This document shows, one piece after another, positions 16,357-24,829 of a stretch of 64,000 bases of DNA. Numbering within the stretch: position 1 is the first letter of the stretch; each line of letters starts with the position of its first letter. Location: NCBI RefSeq assembly GCF_002101585.1, contig NZ_LQOT01000076.1, forward strand, positions 222,505-286,504, given 5' to 3'. Position numbers and translations under genes: made by a program. This stretch comes from Mycolicibacter engbaekii (GTDB lineage Bacteria; Actinomycetota; Actinomycetes; Mycobacteriales; Mycobacteriaceae). The notes beneath the pieces were generated by a model. It had not been told where the DNA came from. It was given only the letters and a program-made list of their open reading frames with translations, and ran no database searches.

Positions 16357-17717
16357 TCCACGAACTCATCAACCCGGCCACCGGGGCGCCGTTCGACACC
16401 GTCGAGCACCTGGAGGCCGCGGCGGTCGACGATGCCGTGCGCCGAGCGCAGGCTGCCCAGAAGCGATGGGCCAAACGTGCCCCGGCCGAGCGGGCCGCCG
16501 CGTTGCGGGACTTCGCCGCGGTGGTCGGCGACCACATCGATGAGCTGGCCGCGATCGAGGTCACCAACTCCGGCCATCCGATCTCGGCTGCCCAATGGGA
16601 AGCCGGGCACGTCCGCGACGTACTGCAGTTCTATGCCGCCAGCCCGGAACGGTTGTCCGGCAAGCAGATCCCGGTCGCCGGCGGGATCGACGTGACCTTT
16701 CACGAGCCGCTGGGCGTCGTCGGGATCATCACCCCGTGGAACTTTCCCATGCCGATCGCCGCATGGGGCTTCACTCCGGCGCTGGCCGCCGGAAACGCGG
16801 TGCTGATCAAGCCTGCCGAGTGGACCCCGCTGACCACGCTGCGGCTGGCGGAACTGGCGGTCGAGTCCGGTCTGGACCCCGACCTGCTGCAGGTGCTGCC
16901 CGGTCGCGGCTCGGAGGTGGGGGAGCGCCTGGTCACCCACCCGGACGTGGCAAAGATCGTCTTCACCGGTTCCACGACCACCGGCACCCGGGTGCTGCAG
17001 GCCGGCGCTGCCGGGGTGAAGCGGATAACCCTGGAACTCGGCGGCAAGAGTGCCAACATCGTGTTCGCCGACTGCGACCTGGAGCAGGCGGCGGCGACGG
17101 CGCCTTACGGCGTGTTCGACAACGCCGGGCAGGACTGCTGCGCCCGTAGCCGAATCCTGGTGCAGGCGAGCGTCTACGACCGGTTCATGGAGTTGCTGGA
17201 GCCCGCGGTGGCCGGTGTCGTGGTCGGCGACCCCACATCACGCGACACCGAGATGGGCCCGCTGGTGTCGCGCCCGCACTGGGAGAAAGTGGCGTCCTAT
17301 GTTCCCGACGACGCCCCGGTCGCCTTTCGTGGCCAAGCGCCCACCGGTCCCGGTTTCTGGTTCCCGCCAACGGTGTTGACTCCGGCGGCCACCGACCGGT
17401 GCGTCACCGAGGAGATCTTCGGCCCAGTGGTGACCGTGCTGCCGTTCGAGGATGAGGCCGGTGCCATCGCCTTGGCCAACGACACCGTCTATGGGCTGTC
17501 CGGTTCGATCTGGACCAACGACCTGTCCCGGGCGCTGCGGGTGTCGCGGGCCGTGGAAGCCGGGAACCTGTCGGTGAATTCGCATTCCTCGGTGCGCTTC
17601 AACACGCCGTTCGGGGGCTTCAAACAGTCCGGCTTGGGCCGGGAGTTGGGCGCGGATGCCCCGCTGTCGTTCACCGAGACCAAAAACGTATTCATCGCAG
17701 TGAAGGAGACGCAGTGA
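16353..17717 (+). CDS. NAD(P)-dependent aldehyde dehydrogenase (AldC-like)
   Basis: A 454-residue ALDH-superfamily enzyme corresponding to Rv2858c (AldC). Visible motifs: the cofactor-binding PWNFPM and KPAEWTPL, the G-x-T-x-x-G segment (FTGSTTTG), the general-base Glu in LELGGKSANI, and the catalytic Cys in NAGQDCCARS; EEIFGPV and the C-terminal GGFKQSGLGRE are also present. GTG at 16353 overlaps the preceding TGA by two bases and gives the same length as its M. tuberculosis relative. The stop overlaps the SDR start. In the operon it would oxidise a gamma-glutamylated aminoaldehyde, by analogy with PuuC. Confidence 0.93.
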   Translation: MIHELINPATGAPFDTVEHLEAAAVDDAVRRAQAAQKRWAKRAPAERAAALRDFAAVVGDHIDELAAIEVTNSGHPISAAQWEAGHVRDVLQFYAASPERLSGKQIPVAGGIDVTFHEPLGVVGIITPWNFPMPIAAWGFTPALAAGNAVLIKPAEWTPLTTLRLAELAVESGLDPDLLQVLPGRGSEVGERLVTHPDVAKIVFTGSTTTGTRVLQAGAAGVKRITLELGGKSANIVFADCDLEQAAATAPYGVFDNAGQDCCARSRILVQASVYDRFMELLEPAVAGVVVGDPTSRDTEMGPLVSRPHWEKVASYVPDDAPVAFRGQAPTGPGFWFPPTVLTPAATDRCVTEEIFGPVVTVLPFEDEAGAIALANDTVYGLSGSIWTNDLSRALRVSRAVEAGNLSVNSHSSVRFNTPFGGFKQSGLGRELGADAPLSFTETKNVFIAVKETQ

Positions 17718-18490
17718 CCGATCTGACCCAACGCCTGGCCGGCCGGGTAGCCGTCGTGACTGGCGCCGGTGGCGGAATCGGCTTGGCCTCCGCGCGGCGG
17801 ATGCGTGCCGAGGGCGCCCAGATCGTGGTCGGTGACCTCGACCAGGCGGCGGGCGCCGCGGTCGCCGATGAGCTCGACGGCCTGTTCGTCCAGGTCGACG
17901 TCTCCGATCAGGAGCAGGTCGATGCGCTGTTCGACACCGCCGCCCAGACTTTCGGCTCGGTGGACATCGCCTTCAACAATGCCGGTATCTCGCCGCCCGA
18001 CGACGACCTGATCGAAACCACCGAGCTTCCCGCCTGGCAGCGGGTTCAGGACGTCAACCTCAAGTCGGTGTACCTGTGCTGCCGGGCGGCGCTGCGGCAC
18101 ATGGCGCCGGCCGGCCGGGGATCGATCATCAACACCGCGTCGTTCGTGGCGGTGATGGGTTCGGCCACCTCCCAGATCTCCTACACCGCCTCGAAGGGCG
18201 GCGTGCTGGCCATGTCGCGTGAGCTCGGGGTCCAGTACGCCCGCCAGGGCATTCGGGTCAACGCGCTGTGCCCCGGGCCGGTGAACACCCCGCTGCTGCA
18301 GGAGCTGTTCGCCGCCGACCCCGAGCGCGCCGCGCGTCGGCTGGTGCACGTACCGGTGGGCCGGTTCGCTGAGCCGGAGGAGATCGCGGCCGCGGTCGCG
18401 TTCCTGGCCAGCGATGACGCCTCCTTCATCACCGGGTCGACGTTCCTGGTCGACGGCGGAATCAGCTCGGCCTACGTCACGCCGCTGTAA
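17714..18490 (+). CDS. Short-chain dehydrogenase/reductase (SDR)
   Basis: A classical 258-residue SDR corresponding to Rv2857c. It has the NAD(P) motif TGAGGGIG, the acidic residue after strand 2 (VVGDLD), which favours NAD(H), NNAG, the catalytic Ser in NTASFVAVMGS, and YTASKGG (Tyr-x-x-x-Lys). The GTG start overlaps the ALDH stop. As the last gene of the glnA4 operon it is well placed to oxidise an alcohol to the aldehyde handled by the ALDH. That is inference; SDR substrates cannot be read from sequence. Confidence 0.92.
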   Translation: MTDLTQRLAGRVAVVTGAGGGIGLASARRMRAEGAQIVVGDLDQAAGAAVADELDGLFVQVDVSDQEQVDALFDTAAQTFGSVDIAFNNAGISPPDDDLIETTELPAWQRVQDVNLKSVYLCCRAALRHMAPAGRGSIINTASFVAVMGSATSQISYTASKGGVLAMSRELGVQYARQGIRVNALCPGPVNTPLLQELFAADPERAARRLVHVPVGRFAEPEEIAAAVAFLASDDASFITGSTFLVDGGISSAYVTPL

Positions 18491-18511
18491 GCACGTGGCC
18501 ACCACGGTCGA

Positions 18512-18542
18512 GGGCTTCCTGCACGTCTCCGGCAGGAAGCCC
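18512..18542. terminator. Stem-loop between convergent SDR and P450 genes
   Basis: Perfect 11-bp arms GGGCTTCCTGC (18512-18522) and GCAGGAAGCCC (18532-18542) with a 9-base loop lie in the 80-base gap between two convergent genes. There is no long T-run, as is common for mycobacterial terminator hairpins. It could serve both strands. Confidence 0.7.
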
Positions 18543-18570
18543 CCAACCGACTCCGACTCGCCGGCCGGTG

Positions 18571-19836
18571 TCAGCGCATCGAGTACCGCACCGGAAGGCG
18601 CTTGAGGCCGCCGACGAACGTGGTCGCCGACAGTTCGGGCGTGCCGGCGAACTCGATGGACTCCAGGCGCGGCACCAGTTCGGTGAACAGGCTGTTGAGC
18701 TCCAGGCGGGCCAGAGCCGCGCCCAGGCAGAAGTGGACGCCGTAGCCGAATGACAGGTGCTTGTTGGGGTCGCGGGCGACGTCGAACGTGAATGGGTTGT
18801 CGAAGATGTCCTCGTCGCGGTTGGCCGAGACGTAGGACAGCAGGACCGACTCACCCTTGGCGATCGGCACACCGCGCACCTCGGTGTCGCGGGTGGCGGT
18901 GCGCATGAACTGCTTGACCGGCGTGGACCAGCGGATCATCTCCTCGACTGCCAGCGGCATCAGACTCATGTCGTTCTGGAGACGCTCGAGCTGGTCCTGG
19001 TTCTCGACCAGCGCGCACAGGCCCCCCGAGATGGCGTCCTTGGTGGTGTCGTGGCCGGCGCTGGCGACGATGACGTAGTAGGACAGCGTGTCCATGTCGG
19101 ACATGAGTTCGCCGTTGATACGGCCGTTGGCGATGGCCGAGGCCAAGTCCCCGGTGGGGTTGGCCCGCCGCGAGGCAGTCAGGGCGGAGAAGTAATTGAA
19201 GAAGTCCAGCAGCACGGCCATGATCTCGTCTGCGCCGCCCTGGCCGCGCTGGTGATCGGCGTCCTCGCCGCCGAACATCTCCTGTGTCAGCTTGAGCATG
19301 CGCGGGAAGTCCTCTTCGGGCAGGCCCAGCAGTGACAGGATCACGTACAGCGGAAAGTTGATGGCGATCTCGTTGACGAAGTCGCACTCCGGGCCGATCT
19401 CGACCATCCGGTCGACGTAGCGCTTGGCCAGTTCGTCGACGCGGACCTTGAGGTCGCGCATGGCCTTGGGGCGGAACCAGTCCGCACCGATCTTGCGGAT
19501 GTCCCGGTGGTGCGGGTCGTCCATGTGGATCAGCGTGCGCAGTCCGATGCCGGCCTCCTGGTCGGCCCTGACCCGGTCCTCGATCTTGGCCTGCAGCAGG
19601 TGTGGACGCGGTTCGCTGATCCACAGTTCGTTGTCGCGCTCGATGTCCATGATGTCGGTGTGCTTGGTCACTGCCCAGAACGGCCGGTACGGCGGGGCGT
19701 CCACCCACGACACCGGCTGGTTGGCGCGCAGCCAGGCCAGTGAGCTGTGCAGGCGCTCATTATCGGTGTAGGCCTGGGGGTCGGCGAGTACTCGGCCGTG
19801 CTCGCTGGTGTTGCGGTGGGTGGTCGGCGCGCTCAC
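18571..19836 (-). CDS. Cytochrome P450
   Basis: A soluble bacterial P450 of 421 residues. It contains the I-helix oxygen-activation motif AGHDTT, the K-helix E-x-x-R (EEMIR) and the heme-ligand loop FGYGVHFCLGAALARLE with the ligand Cys at residue 370. The GTG start at 19836 has GAGGAG six bases upstream. The CYP family and substrate cannot be assigned by eye; similarity to alkane/terpene/steroid-type actinobacterial P450s is only an impression. No ferredoxin gene is adjacent. The 143-base upstream gap carries two palindromes that look like a repressor site, so expression is probably inducible. Confidence 0.95.
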   Translation of the reverse strand: MSAPTTHRNTSEHGRVLADPQAYTDNERLHSSLAWLRANQPVSWVDAPPYRPFWAVTKHTDIMDIERDNELWISEPRPHLLQAKIEDRVRADQEAGIGLRTLIHMDDPHHRDIRKIGADWFRPKAMRDLKVRVDELAKRYVDRMVEIGPECDFVNEIAINFPLYVILSLLGLPEEDFPRMLKLTQEMFGGEDADHQRGQGGADEIMAVLLDFFNYFSALTASRRANPTGDLASAIANGRINGELMSDMDTLSYYVIVASAGHDTTKDAISGGLCALVENQDQLERLQNDMSLMPLAVEEMIRWSTPVKQFMRTATRDTEVRGVPIAKGESVLLSYVSANRDEDIFDNPFTFDVARDPNKHLSFGYGVHFCLGAALARLELNSLFTELVPRLESIEFAGTPELSATTFVGGLKRLPVRYSMR

Positions 19837-19864
19837 TTGGGACTCCTCGCGGTCATCGAAAACT

Positions 19865-19904
19865 TGACAGGTGTCATGTCACAGTCTGGACCAGACTGTG
19901 GCAT
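19865..19904. promoter_or_regulatory. Two adjoining palindromes, candidate repressor operator of the P450 gene
   Basis: TGACA-GG-TGTCA occupies 19865-19876. Immediately beside it CACAGTCTGG / CCAGACTGTG form a perfect 21-base palindrome centred on 19890 (19880-19900), which extends to 19876-19904 with one mismatched pair. Both lie 29-68 bases upstream of the P450 GTG on the minus strand, where a TetR- or GntR-type repressor would act. No regulator gene is adjacent, so the protein is unknown. Confidence 0.6.
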
Positions 19905-19979
19905 GGGTGCATATCGGGGCACCAGCGGGCTTCGGTCCCCGGGGTTGAACACCGTGGTCAGGCCTCCTATCGATGCAGG

Positions 19980-21788
19980 TCAGAACCACTCCGGCCGCAT
20001 ATCCAAAGTTGTCCGGTCCAGGCTCTCCAGCAGGTCGAGCTGCGGTCCGGTCTTCGGCAACTCGTAGCGGAAGAAGTAGCGGGCCGCCTGGCGCTTACCG
20101 TCGAAGAAGTCGCCGGACCTGCCATCGACCGCCAACAACTGCTCCAGCCAGATCCAGGCGATCACCAGATGGCCGAAGGCCTCCAGGTAGACCGCGCTGT
20201 TGGCCAGTGCGGCCTCGATGTCACCGGAGGCGAACATGCCCGCGGTGACCTGCGCCAGGCGCTGGACCACCGCGTCGAGCTGGGTTGCCGCCTCGGCCAG
20301 GTCACCGCCCGCCCGATGCGCGCCGGCGGTGGTCTCGGTCATCGTCTTGAGCACGGCGGTCAGGTTGGCCCCGTCGCGTTGCACCACTTTGCGGCCCAAC
20401 AGGTCCAGGCTCTGGATTCCGTGCGTGCCTTCATGGATCGGGTTGAGGCGGTTGTCCCGGTAGTGCTGCTCCACGTCGTATTCGCGGGTGTAGCCATAGC
20501 CGCCGTGCACCTGGATCGCCAAGTCATTGGCGGCCAGGCACCACTGCGAGGGCCAGCTCTTGGCGACCGGGGTGAGGATGTCCAGTAATGTGGACGCCTG
20601 CTCGAGTTCGTCGTCGGATTCCGCGGTGTGGGTGATGTCGACAAGCCGCGCGCAGTACAGCGCCAAGGCAAGCGCCCCCTCGACATAGGACTTCTGTGCC
20701 AGCAGCATTCGCTTGACATCCGCGTGCTCGATGATCGGAACCTGCGGCACACGCGGATCCTTCGTCGTCACCGGGCGGCCCTGCGGTCGGCTGCGGGCAT
20801 AGTCCAAGGACTTCAGGTAGCCGGTGTAGCCCAGCGCGATCGCGCCCATCCCGACACCCAGCCGGGCTTCGTTCATCATGTGGAACATGTGGTTCAAGCC
20901 GCGATGCTCGTCGCCGACGAGATAGCCCACCGCGCCGGCCTCGCCGCCCGGAAGGTGCCCGCCTTCGCCGAAGTTGAGCACCGTGTTGGTGATGCCGCGA
21001 AAGCCCATCTTGTGGTTGAGCCCGGCCAGCACAACGTCGTTGCGCTCACCCAGCGTGCCGTCGGCGTTCACCAGATACTTCGGCACGACGAACAGCGAAA
21101 TCCCCTTGGTGCCGGGCGGACCGCCCGGGATCTTGGCCAGTACCAGGTGGACGATGTTGTCGGTCAATTCGTGATCGCCGCCGGAGATCCACATCTTCGA
21201 TCCAAACAGGCGGTAGGTGCCGTCGGTGCGCGGCTCCGCGCGGGTGGTGATGTCGGCCAGCGACGAGCCGGCCTGGGTCTCCGACAGGCACATCGTTCCG
21301 GCGAAGCGGCCGGCGATCATGGGTTTGACGAAGGCGGCGATCTGCTCCTCGGTGCCGAACTTGGCGAGCAGGTTCGCATTCGCCATGGTCAACATGGCGT
21401 AGCCGGCGGTGCTGACGTTGGCGGCCATCAGCCATGCGAACCCGGCCTGGGCCACCGTCGCCGGCAGCTGCGCGCCGCCGAGGTGATAGTCCATCGCCAT
21501 GCCGATCAGCTCTGCGTCGGCACACGCAGCGAGGGCCTCTTTGACCTCCGGGATGACGGTGACGGTGGTCCCGTCGAAGGTGGGCTCGTGGGCGTCGCTC
21601 TTCTTGTTGTGCGGAGCGAAATAGCGGGTGGCCAATTGCTCGCACAAGTCCAGGGTGTCGGAGAAAGTCTCCCGCGAGTGCTCGGCGAATCGGGCCCGTC
21701 CGGTCAGTTCCGCCACCCGCAGCCAGTCGAACAGCAGGAAGTCGAGGTCTTGCCGCGACAACAGGCTGGACTTCACCTGCGACCCCAT
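19980..21788 (-). CDS. Acyl-CoA dehydrogenase with C-terminal extension (FadE5/DmdC type)
   Basis: A large, 602-residue FAD-dependent acyl-CoA dehydrogenase. The first about 40 residues form the helical cap of this subgroup; the mid-domain motif MCLSETQAGSS and FGSKMWISGGDH follow, then QVHGGYGYTREYDVEQHYRD (flavin/CoA region) and an AcdhC-like C-terminal domain. Members such as FadE5 act on various acyl-CoAs, so no substrate is claimed. ATG at 21788 is chosen because it overlaps the stop of the upstream mtr gene (TGATG), implying translational coupling; the frame is open further upstream, through mtr, but not meaningful. P450 lies downstream on the same strand. Confidence 0.93.
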   Translation of the reverse strand: MGSQVKSSLLSRQDLDFLLFDWLRVAELTGRARFAEHSRETFSDTLDLCEQLATRYFAPHNKKSDAHEPTFDGTTVTVIPEVKEALAACADAELIGMAMDYHLGGAQLPATVAQAGFAWLMAANVSTAGYAMLTMANANLLAKFGTEEQIAAFVKPMIAGRFAGTMCLSETQAGSSLADITTRAEPRTDGTYRLFGSKMWISGGDHELTDNIVHLVLAKIPGGPPGTKGISLFVVPKYLVNADGTLGERNDVVLAGLNHKMGFRGITNTVLNFGEGGHLPGGEAGAVGYLVGDEHRGLNHMFHMMNEARLGVGMGAIALGYTGYLKSLDYARSRPQGRPVTTKDPRVPQVPIIEHADVKRMLLAQKSYVEGALALALYCARLVDITHTAESDDELEQASTLLDILTPVAKSWPSQWCLAANDLAIQVHGGYGYTREYDVEQHYRDNRLNPIHEGTHGIQSLDLLGRKVVQRDGANLTAVLKTMTETTAGAHRAGGDLAEAATQLDAVVQRLAQVTAGMFASGDIEAALANSAVYLEAFGHLVIAWIWLEQLLAVDGRSGDFFDGKRQAARYFFRYELPKTGPQLDLLESLDRTTLDMRPEWF

Positions 21789-23167
21789 CACTGCAGCCCA
21801 AGCAGAGCGTTCTCGATGACTTCCGGCAGCGCCGGGTGGATCCAGTACTGGCCGCGGGCGATCTCCGGTGCGGTGACTCCGAAGCTCATCGCGCCGATCA
21901 ACGGCTGGATGATCGACGAGGCCTGGTAACCCATGATGTGTGCGCCGAGCAGCCGTCCGGTGCCGCGTTCGGCGATGATCTTGGCGAATCCGGTCTCGTC
22001 CTCCATGGCCCAGCCGTAGGCCACGTCGCGATAGTCCTGAACTTTCACCGAGATGTCCAGACCCTTTGCCCGCGCCTGTGTTTCGGTCAACCCAACCGAG
22101 GCGATCTGCGGGTCGGTGAACACCGCGGACGGCACGTAGCGGTGGTCGGTGGTCCGCATCGCGTCGACGTCGTCCCAGTCGCACAACAGATTGTGTTGCA
22201 CCACCCGGGCCTCGTGGTTGGCGACGTGCTTGAGCTCATATGGCGAGGAGACGTCGCCGAGCGCGAAAACGTTTCGCGCAGTAGTTCGTTGGTACTTGTC
22301 GACGCTCACCCGGCCGCCGGCGACAGTGACTCCGGCCTGCCCGGCGTCCAGAAGGTCGCCATTGGGTACCCGTCCGGTTGCCACCAGCATGGCGTCGGCG
22401 TGCAGGACAGAGCCGTCATCGAGCTGCGCCACGACACCCGGCCCGTCGTCGCGAACCGCGACGACGTTGCGGTGCGTGCGTACCTCCCACTTGGCCGCGG
22501 CGATCCGGGTGAAGCGTTCGGAGAGGGTCTCGTCGCAGTGCCTGAGCATTGTCGAGCCGCGGATGACGATGGTGACCCGCGACCCCAGCGCGGAGAACAC
22601 ATGGGCGAACTCCGCGGCGATGAAACCACCGCCGACGATCACCAGGTGCTCGGGCAGCTCCGGGATGCGCATCACATCGTCGCTGGTGTAGTAGCGCGCG
22701 TCGCTTTCGGCGATGGCGGGCGGGATCGCTGAGCGCGCCCCCGCCGCGATCACCACCTGCTCGGCGCTGAACTGTTCACCGCTGGCAGTGATCAGCACGT
22801 ACCGGCCGTCGGAGCCGACCGGGCCGAACCGGGTGTGCTCGCCGTAGACATCGACACCGGGCAGGCTGCGGCGATACTCCTCGCCGCCGGCAGCGATGGG
22901 GTCGATCCGGCCGAACACCCGCGAGACGATGTCGCTCCAGCGGACTTGATCGATGTGGGCGTCCACCCCGTAGCGCGAGGCCCCGGCTACGGTGTTGGCC
23001 ACCTCGGCGGCATAGACGAACATCTTGGTCGGAATGCAGCCCACGTTGAGGCAGGTGCCGCCGAAAGTCTGCTGCTCGCAGATGGCCACCCGCATATCGG
23101 CGTAGCGCTCATCGAGAATGCTGTTGCCAGAACCTGTTCCGATGATCGCAAGGTCATAGCTCTCCAT
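21788..23167 (-). CDS. mtr: Mycothione reductase
   Basis: A flavoprotein disulfide reductase that regenerates mycothiol from mycothione with NADPH, part of the actinobacterial redox buffer. The 459-residue length equals the M. tuberculosis enzyme. FAD motif GTGSGN is at the N-terminus; the redox-active pair is GGTCLNVGCIPTK (Cys39, Cys44); the NADPH-binding GGGFIAAEFAHVF lies mid-protein; and the C-terminal dimer-interface HPALPEVIENA supplies the catalytic His-Glu. It is divergent from mqo with 84 bases between. Its TGA overlaps the acyl-CoA dehydrogenase start. Confidence 0.96.
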   Translation of the reverse strand: MESYDLAIIGTGSGNSILDERYADMRVAICEQQTFGGTCLNVGCIPTKMFVYAAEVANTVAGASRYGVDAHIDQVRWSDIVSRVFGRIDPIAAGGEEYRRSLPGVDVYGEHTRFGPVGSDGRYVLITASGEQFSAEQVVIAAGARSAIPPAIAESDARYYTSDDVMRIPELPEHLVIVGGGFIAAEFAHVFSALGSRVTIVIRGSTMLRHCDETLSERFTRIAAAKWEVRTHRNVVAVRDDGPGVVAQLDDGSVLHADAMLVATGRVPNGDLLDAGQAGVTVAGGRVSVDKYQRTTARNVFALGDVSSPYELKHVANHEARVVQHNLLCDWDDVDAMRTTDHRYVPSAVFTDPQIASVGLTETQARAKGLDISVKVQDYRDVAYGWAMEDETGFAKIIAERGTGRLLGAHIMGYQASSIIQPLIGAMSFGVTAPEIARGQYWIHPALPEVIENALLGLQ

Positions 23168-23251
23168 TGCGAAAGACTAGACGGTGTGGACGCCTAACGG
23201 CAGGTGGGGCTGGGCGGGGCGGGTCGGTGCCGTCCTGGATAGTCTGACGGC

Positions 23252-24721
23252 GTGGCCACATCGGTTCGGACCGAGCTGACCGACGTAGCGCTGATCGGCG
23301 CGGGGATCATGAGCGCCACTTTGGGGGCGATACTTCGGCGTTTGGAGCCGGACGCCTCGATCACCGTGGTCGAACGGCTGGAGGCCGCCGCGGGCGAGAG
23401 CAGCGGCCCATGGAACAACGCGGGCACCGGCCACGCCGGGTTGTGCGAACTTTTCTACACCCCGCAGCTGCCCGACGGTTCGATCGACATCGCCAAGGCG
23501 ATTCGGGTCAACGAGCAGTTCCAGGTGACCCGCCAGTTCTGGGCGTACGCGGTGCAGCACGGCCTTCTGCGGCGACCGCGGGACTTCGTGCATCCGATTC
23601 CGCACGTCAGCTTTGTGCAGGGCGCCGCCGGCGTGGACTATTTGCGACGGCGGCACCAGGCACTGGCCGACAATCCGTTGTTCGGCGGGATGGAGTTCAT
23701 CACCGATTTCGGGGACTTCGCCGCCCGCCTGCCGGCGATGGCGGCGGGCCGCAGTCCCGCCGTCCCGGTGGCACTCGACTGGGCTCAGCATGGCACCGAC
23801 GTCGACTTCGGGGCGCTGACCGGCCAGCTGATCGACTACGGGACGCGCCACGGCAGCGCGGCGCTGTTCGGCCACGAGGTGCGCTCGCTGCACCGGGCGT
23901 CAGACGGCGGCTGGATGTTGGGTCTTCGCAACCGCCGCACCGGCGAACCCCGAAGGCTCAAGGCGGCCTTCGTCTTTCTGGGCGCCGGGGGAGCGACGCT
24001 GGGACTGCTGCAGCGCTCAGGGATACCCGAGGCCCGCGGTTATGGCGGTTTCCCGATCAGCGGGGTCTTCCTGCGCTGCGGGGACGACCGGCTCACCGCG
24101 GGGCACCGCGCCAAGGTGTACGGCGCCCCGGCCGCCGGCGCGCCGTCGACGACCGCCCCGCACCTGGACGCCCGAACGGTCAACGGTGCCGCTTCGCTGC
24201 TGTTCGGCCCTTTTGCCGGCTGGTCGCCGAGGTTTCTCAAGCACGGTCGCCTCACGGACTTGCCGCGGTCGGTCCGCGCCGGCAACGCGAGATCGCTGGT
24301 GAGCACGGGCTTCCGGGAGCGCGCACTGGTCGGGTACCTGCTCGGCCAGCTTCGGCGCACGCATGGCGCCCGGGTCGATGCGCTGCGCGAGTTCCTGCCC
24401 CACGCCCAGGACGCGGAGTGGCAGGAGATCCGGGCAGGCCAACGGGTGCAGGTGATCCGTGCTGGGCGTCTGGAATTCGACACCACGATCGTCAGCGCCG
24501 CCGATGGGAGCCTCGCCGGGTTGCTCGGCGCTTCGCCCGGTGCTTCGACCGCGGTACCGGCGATGCTTGAGGTCCTGCAGCGCTGTTTCCCCGCGAAATT
24601 CCCCGCCTGGCGGCCGGTGCTCACCGAGATGGTGCCCTCGCTGGGGACCCGGCTCGCCGACCAGCCCGCGCTGTTCGAGCAGGTGTGGGAGTGGGGCAGC
24701 CGACAGCTTGAGCTCACCTGA
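23252..24721 (+). CDS. mqo: Malate:quinone oxidoreductase
   Basis: A membrane-associated FAD enzyme oxidising malate to oxaloacetate with electrons going to menaquinone. The 489-residue protein (Rv2852c relative, 493 aa) starts with ALIGAGIMSATLGAIL, the FAD-binding Rossmann motif, followed by the diagnostic GPWNNAGTGHAG and FCQ-like EQFQVTRQFW segments; a second conserved stretch SGIPEARGYGGFPISG is also visible. GTG start, with no strong ribosome site. It ends just before a duplicated 38-base sequence and cysG. Confidence 0.95.
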   Translation: MATSVRTELTDVALIGAGIMSATLGAILRRLEPDASITVVERLEAAAGESSGPWNNAGTGHAGLCELFYTPQLPDGSIDIAKAIRVNEQFQVTRQFWAYAVQHGLLRRPRDFVHPIPHVSFVQGAAGVDYLRRRHQALADNPLFGGMEFITDFGDFAARLPAMAAGRSPAVPVALDWAQHGTDVDFGALTGQLIDYGTRHGSAALFGHEVRSLHRASDGGWMLGLRNRRTGEPRRLKAAFVFLGAGGATLGLLQRSGIPEARGYGGFPISGVFLRCGDDRLTAGHRAKVYGAPAAGAPSTTAPHLDARTVNGAASLLFGPFAGWSPRFLKHGRLTDLPRSVRAGNARSLVSTGFRERALVGYLLGQLRRTHGARVDALREFLPHAQDAEWQEIRAGQRVQVIRAGRLEFDTTIVSAADGSLAGLLGASPGASTAVPAMLEVLQRCFPAKFPAWRPVLTEMVPSLGTRLADQPALFEQVWEWGSRQLELT

Positions 24722-24723
24722 CA

Positions 24724-24817
24724 CCCGCTGTGCCCGGCTTCGCCGCGCTCGCGGTCGCCACGGGATTCGTTGGTGGCGACCCGCTGTGCCCGGCTTCGCC
24801 GCGCTCGCGGTCGCCAC
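24724..24817 (+). repeat. Duplicated 38-bp element with hairpin potential between mqo and cysG
   Basis: An identical 38-base sequence (core CTTCGCCGCGCTCGCGGTCG) occurs at 24724-24761 and 24780-24817, 56 bases apart. GTCGCCAC ends each copy, while GTGGCGAC precedes the second, so a stem can form either across the spacer or within copy two. It fills nearly all the space between the mqo stop and the cysG start. It may work as a terminator for mqo, or be a scar of rearrangement. Confidence 0.9.
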
Positions 24818-24829
24818 TAGAGTTACCGG

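Noticed and set aside
19864..19869. TTGACA hexamer on the plus strand upstream of the P450
   Set aside because: No plus-strand gene starts downstream in the next 3 kb; the sequence is better explained as part of the TGACA-GG-TGTCA palindrome.
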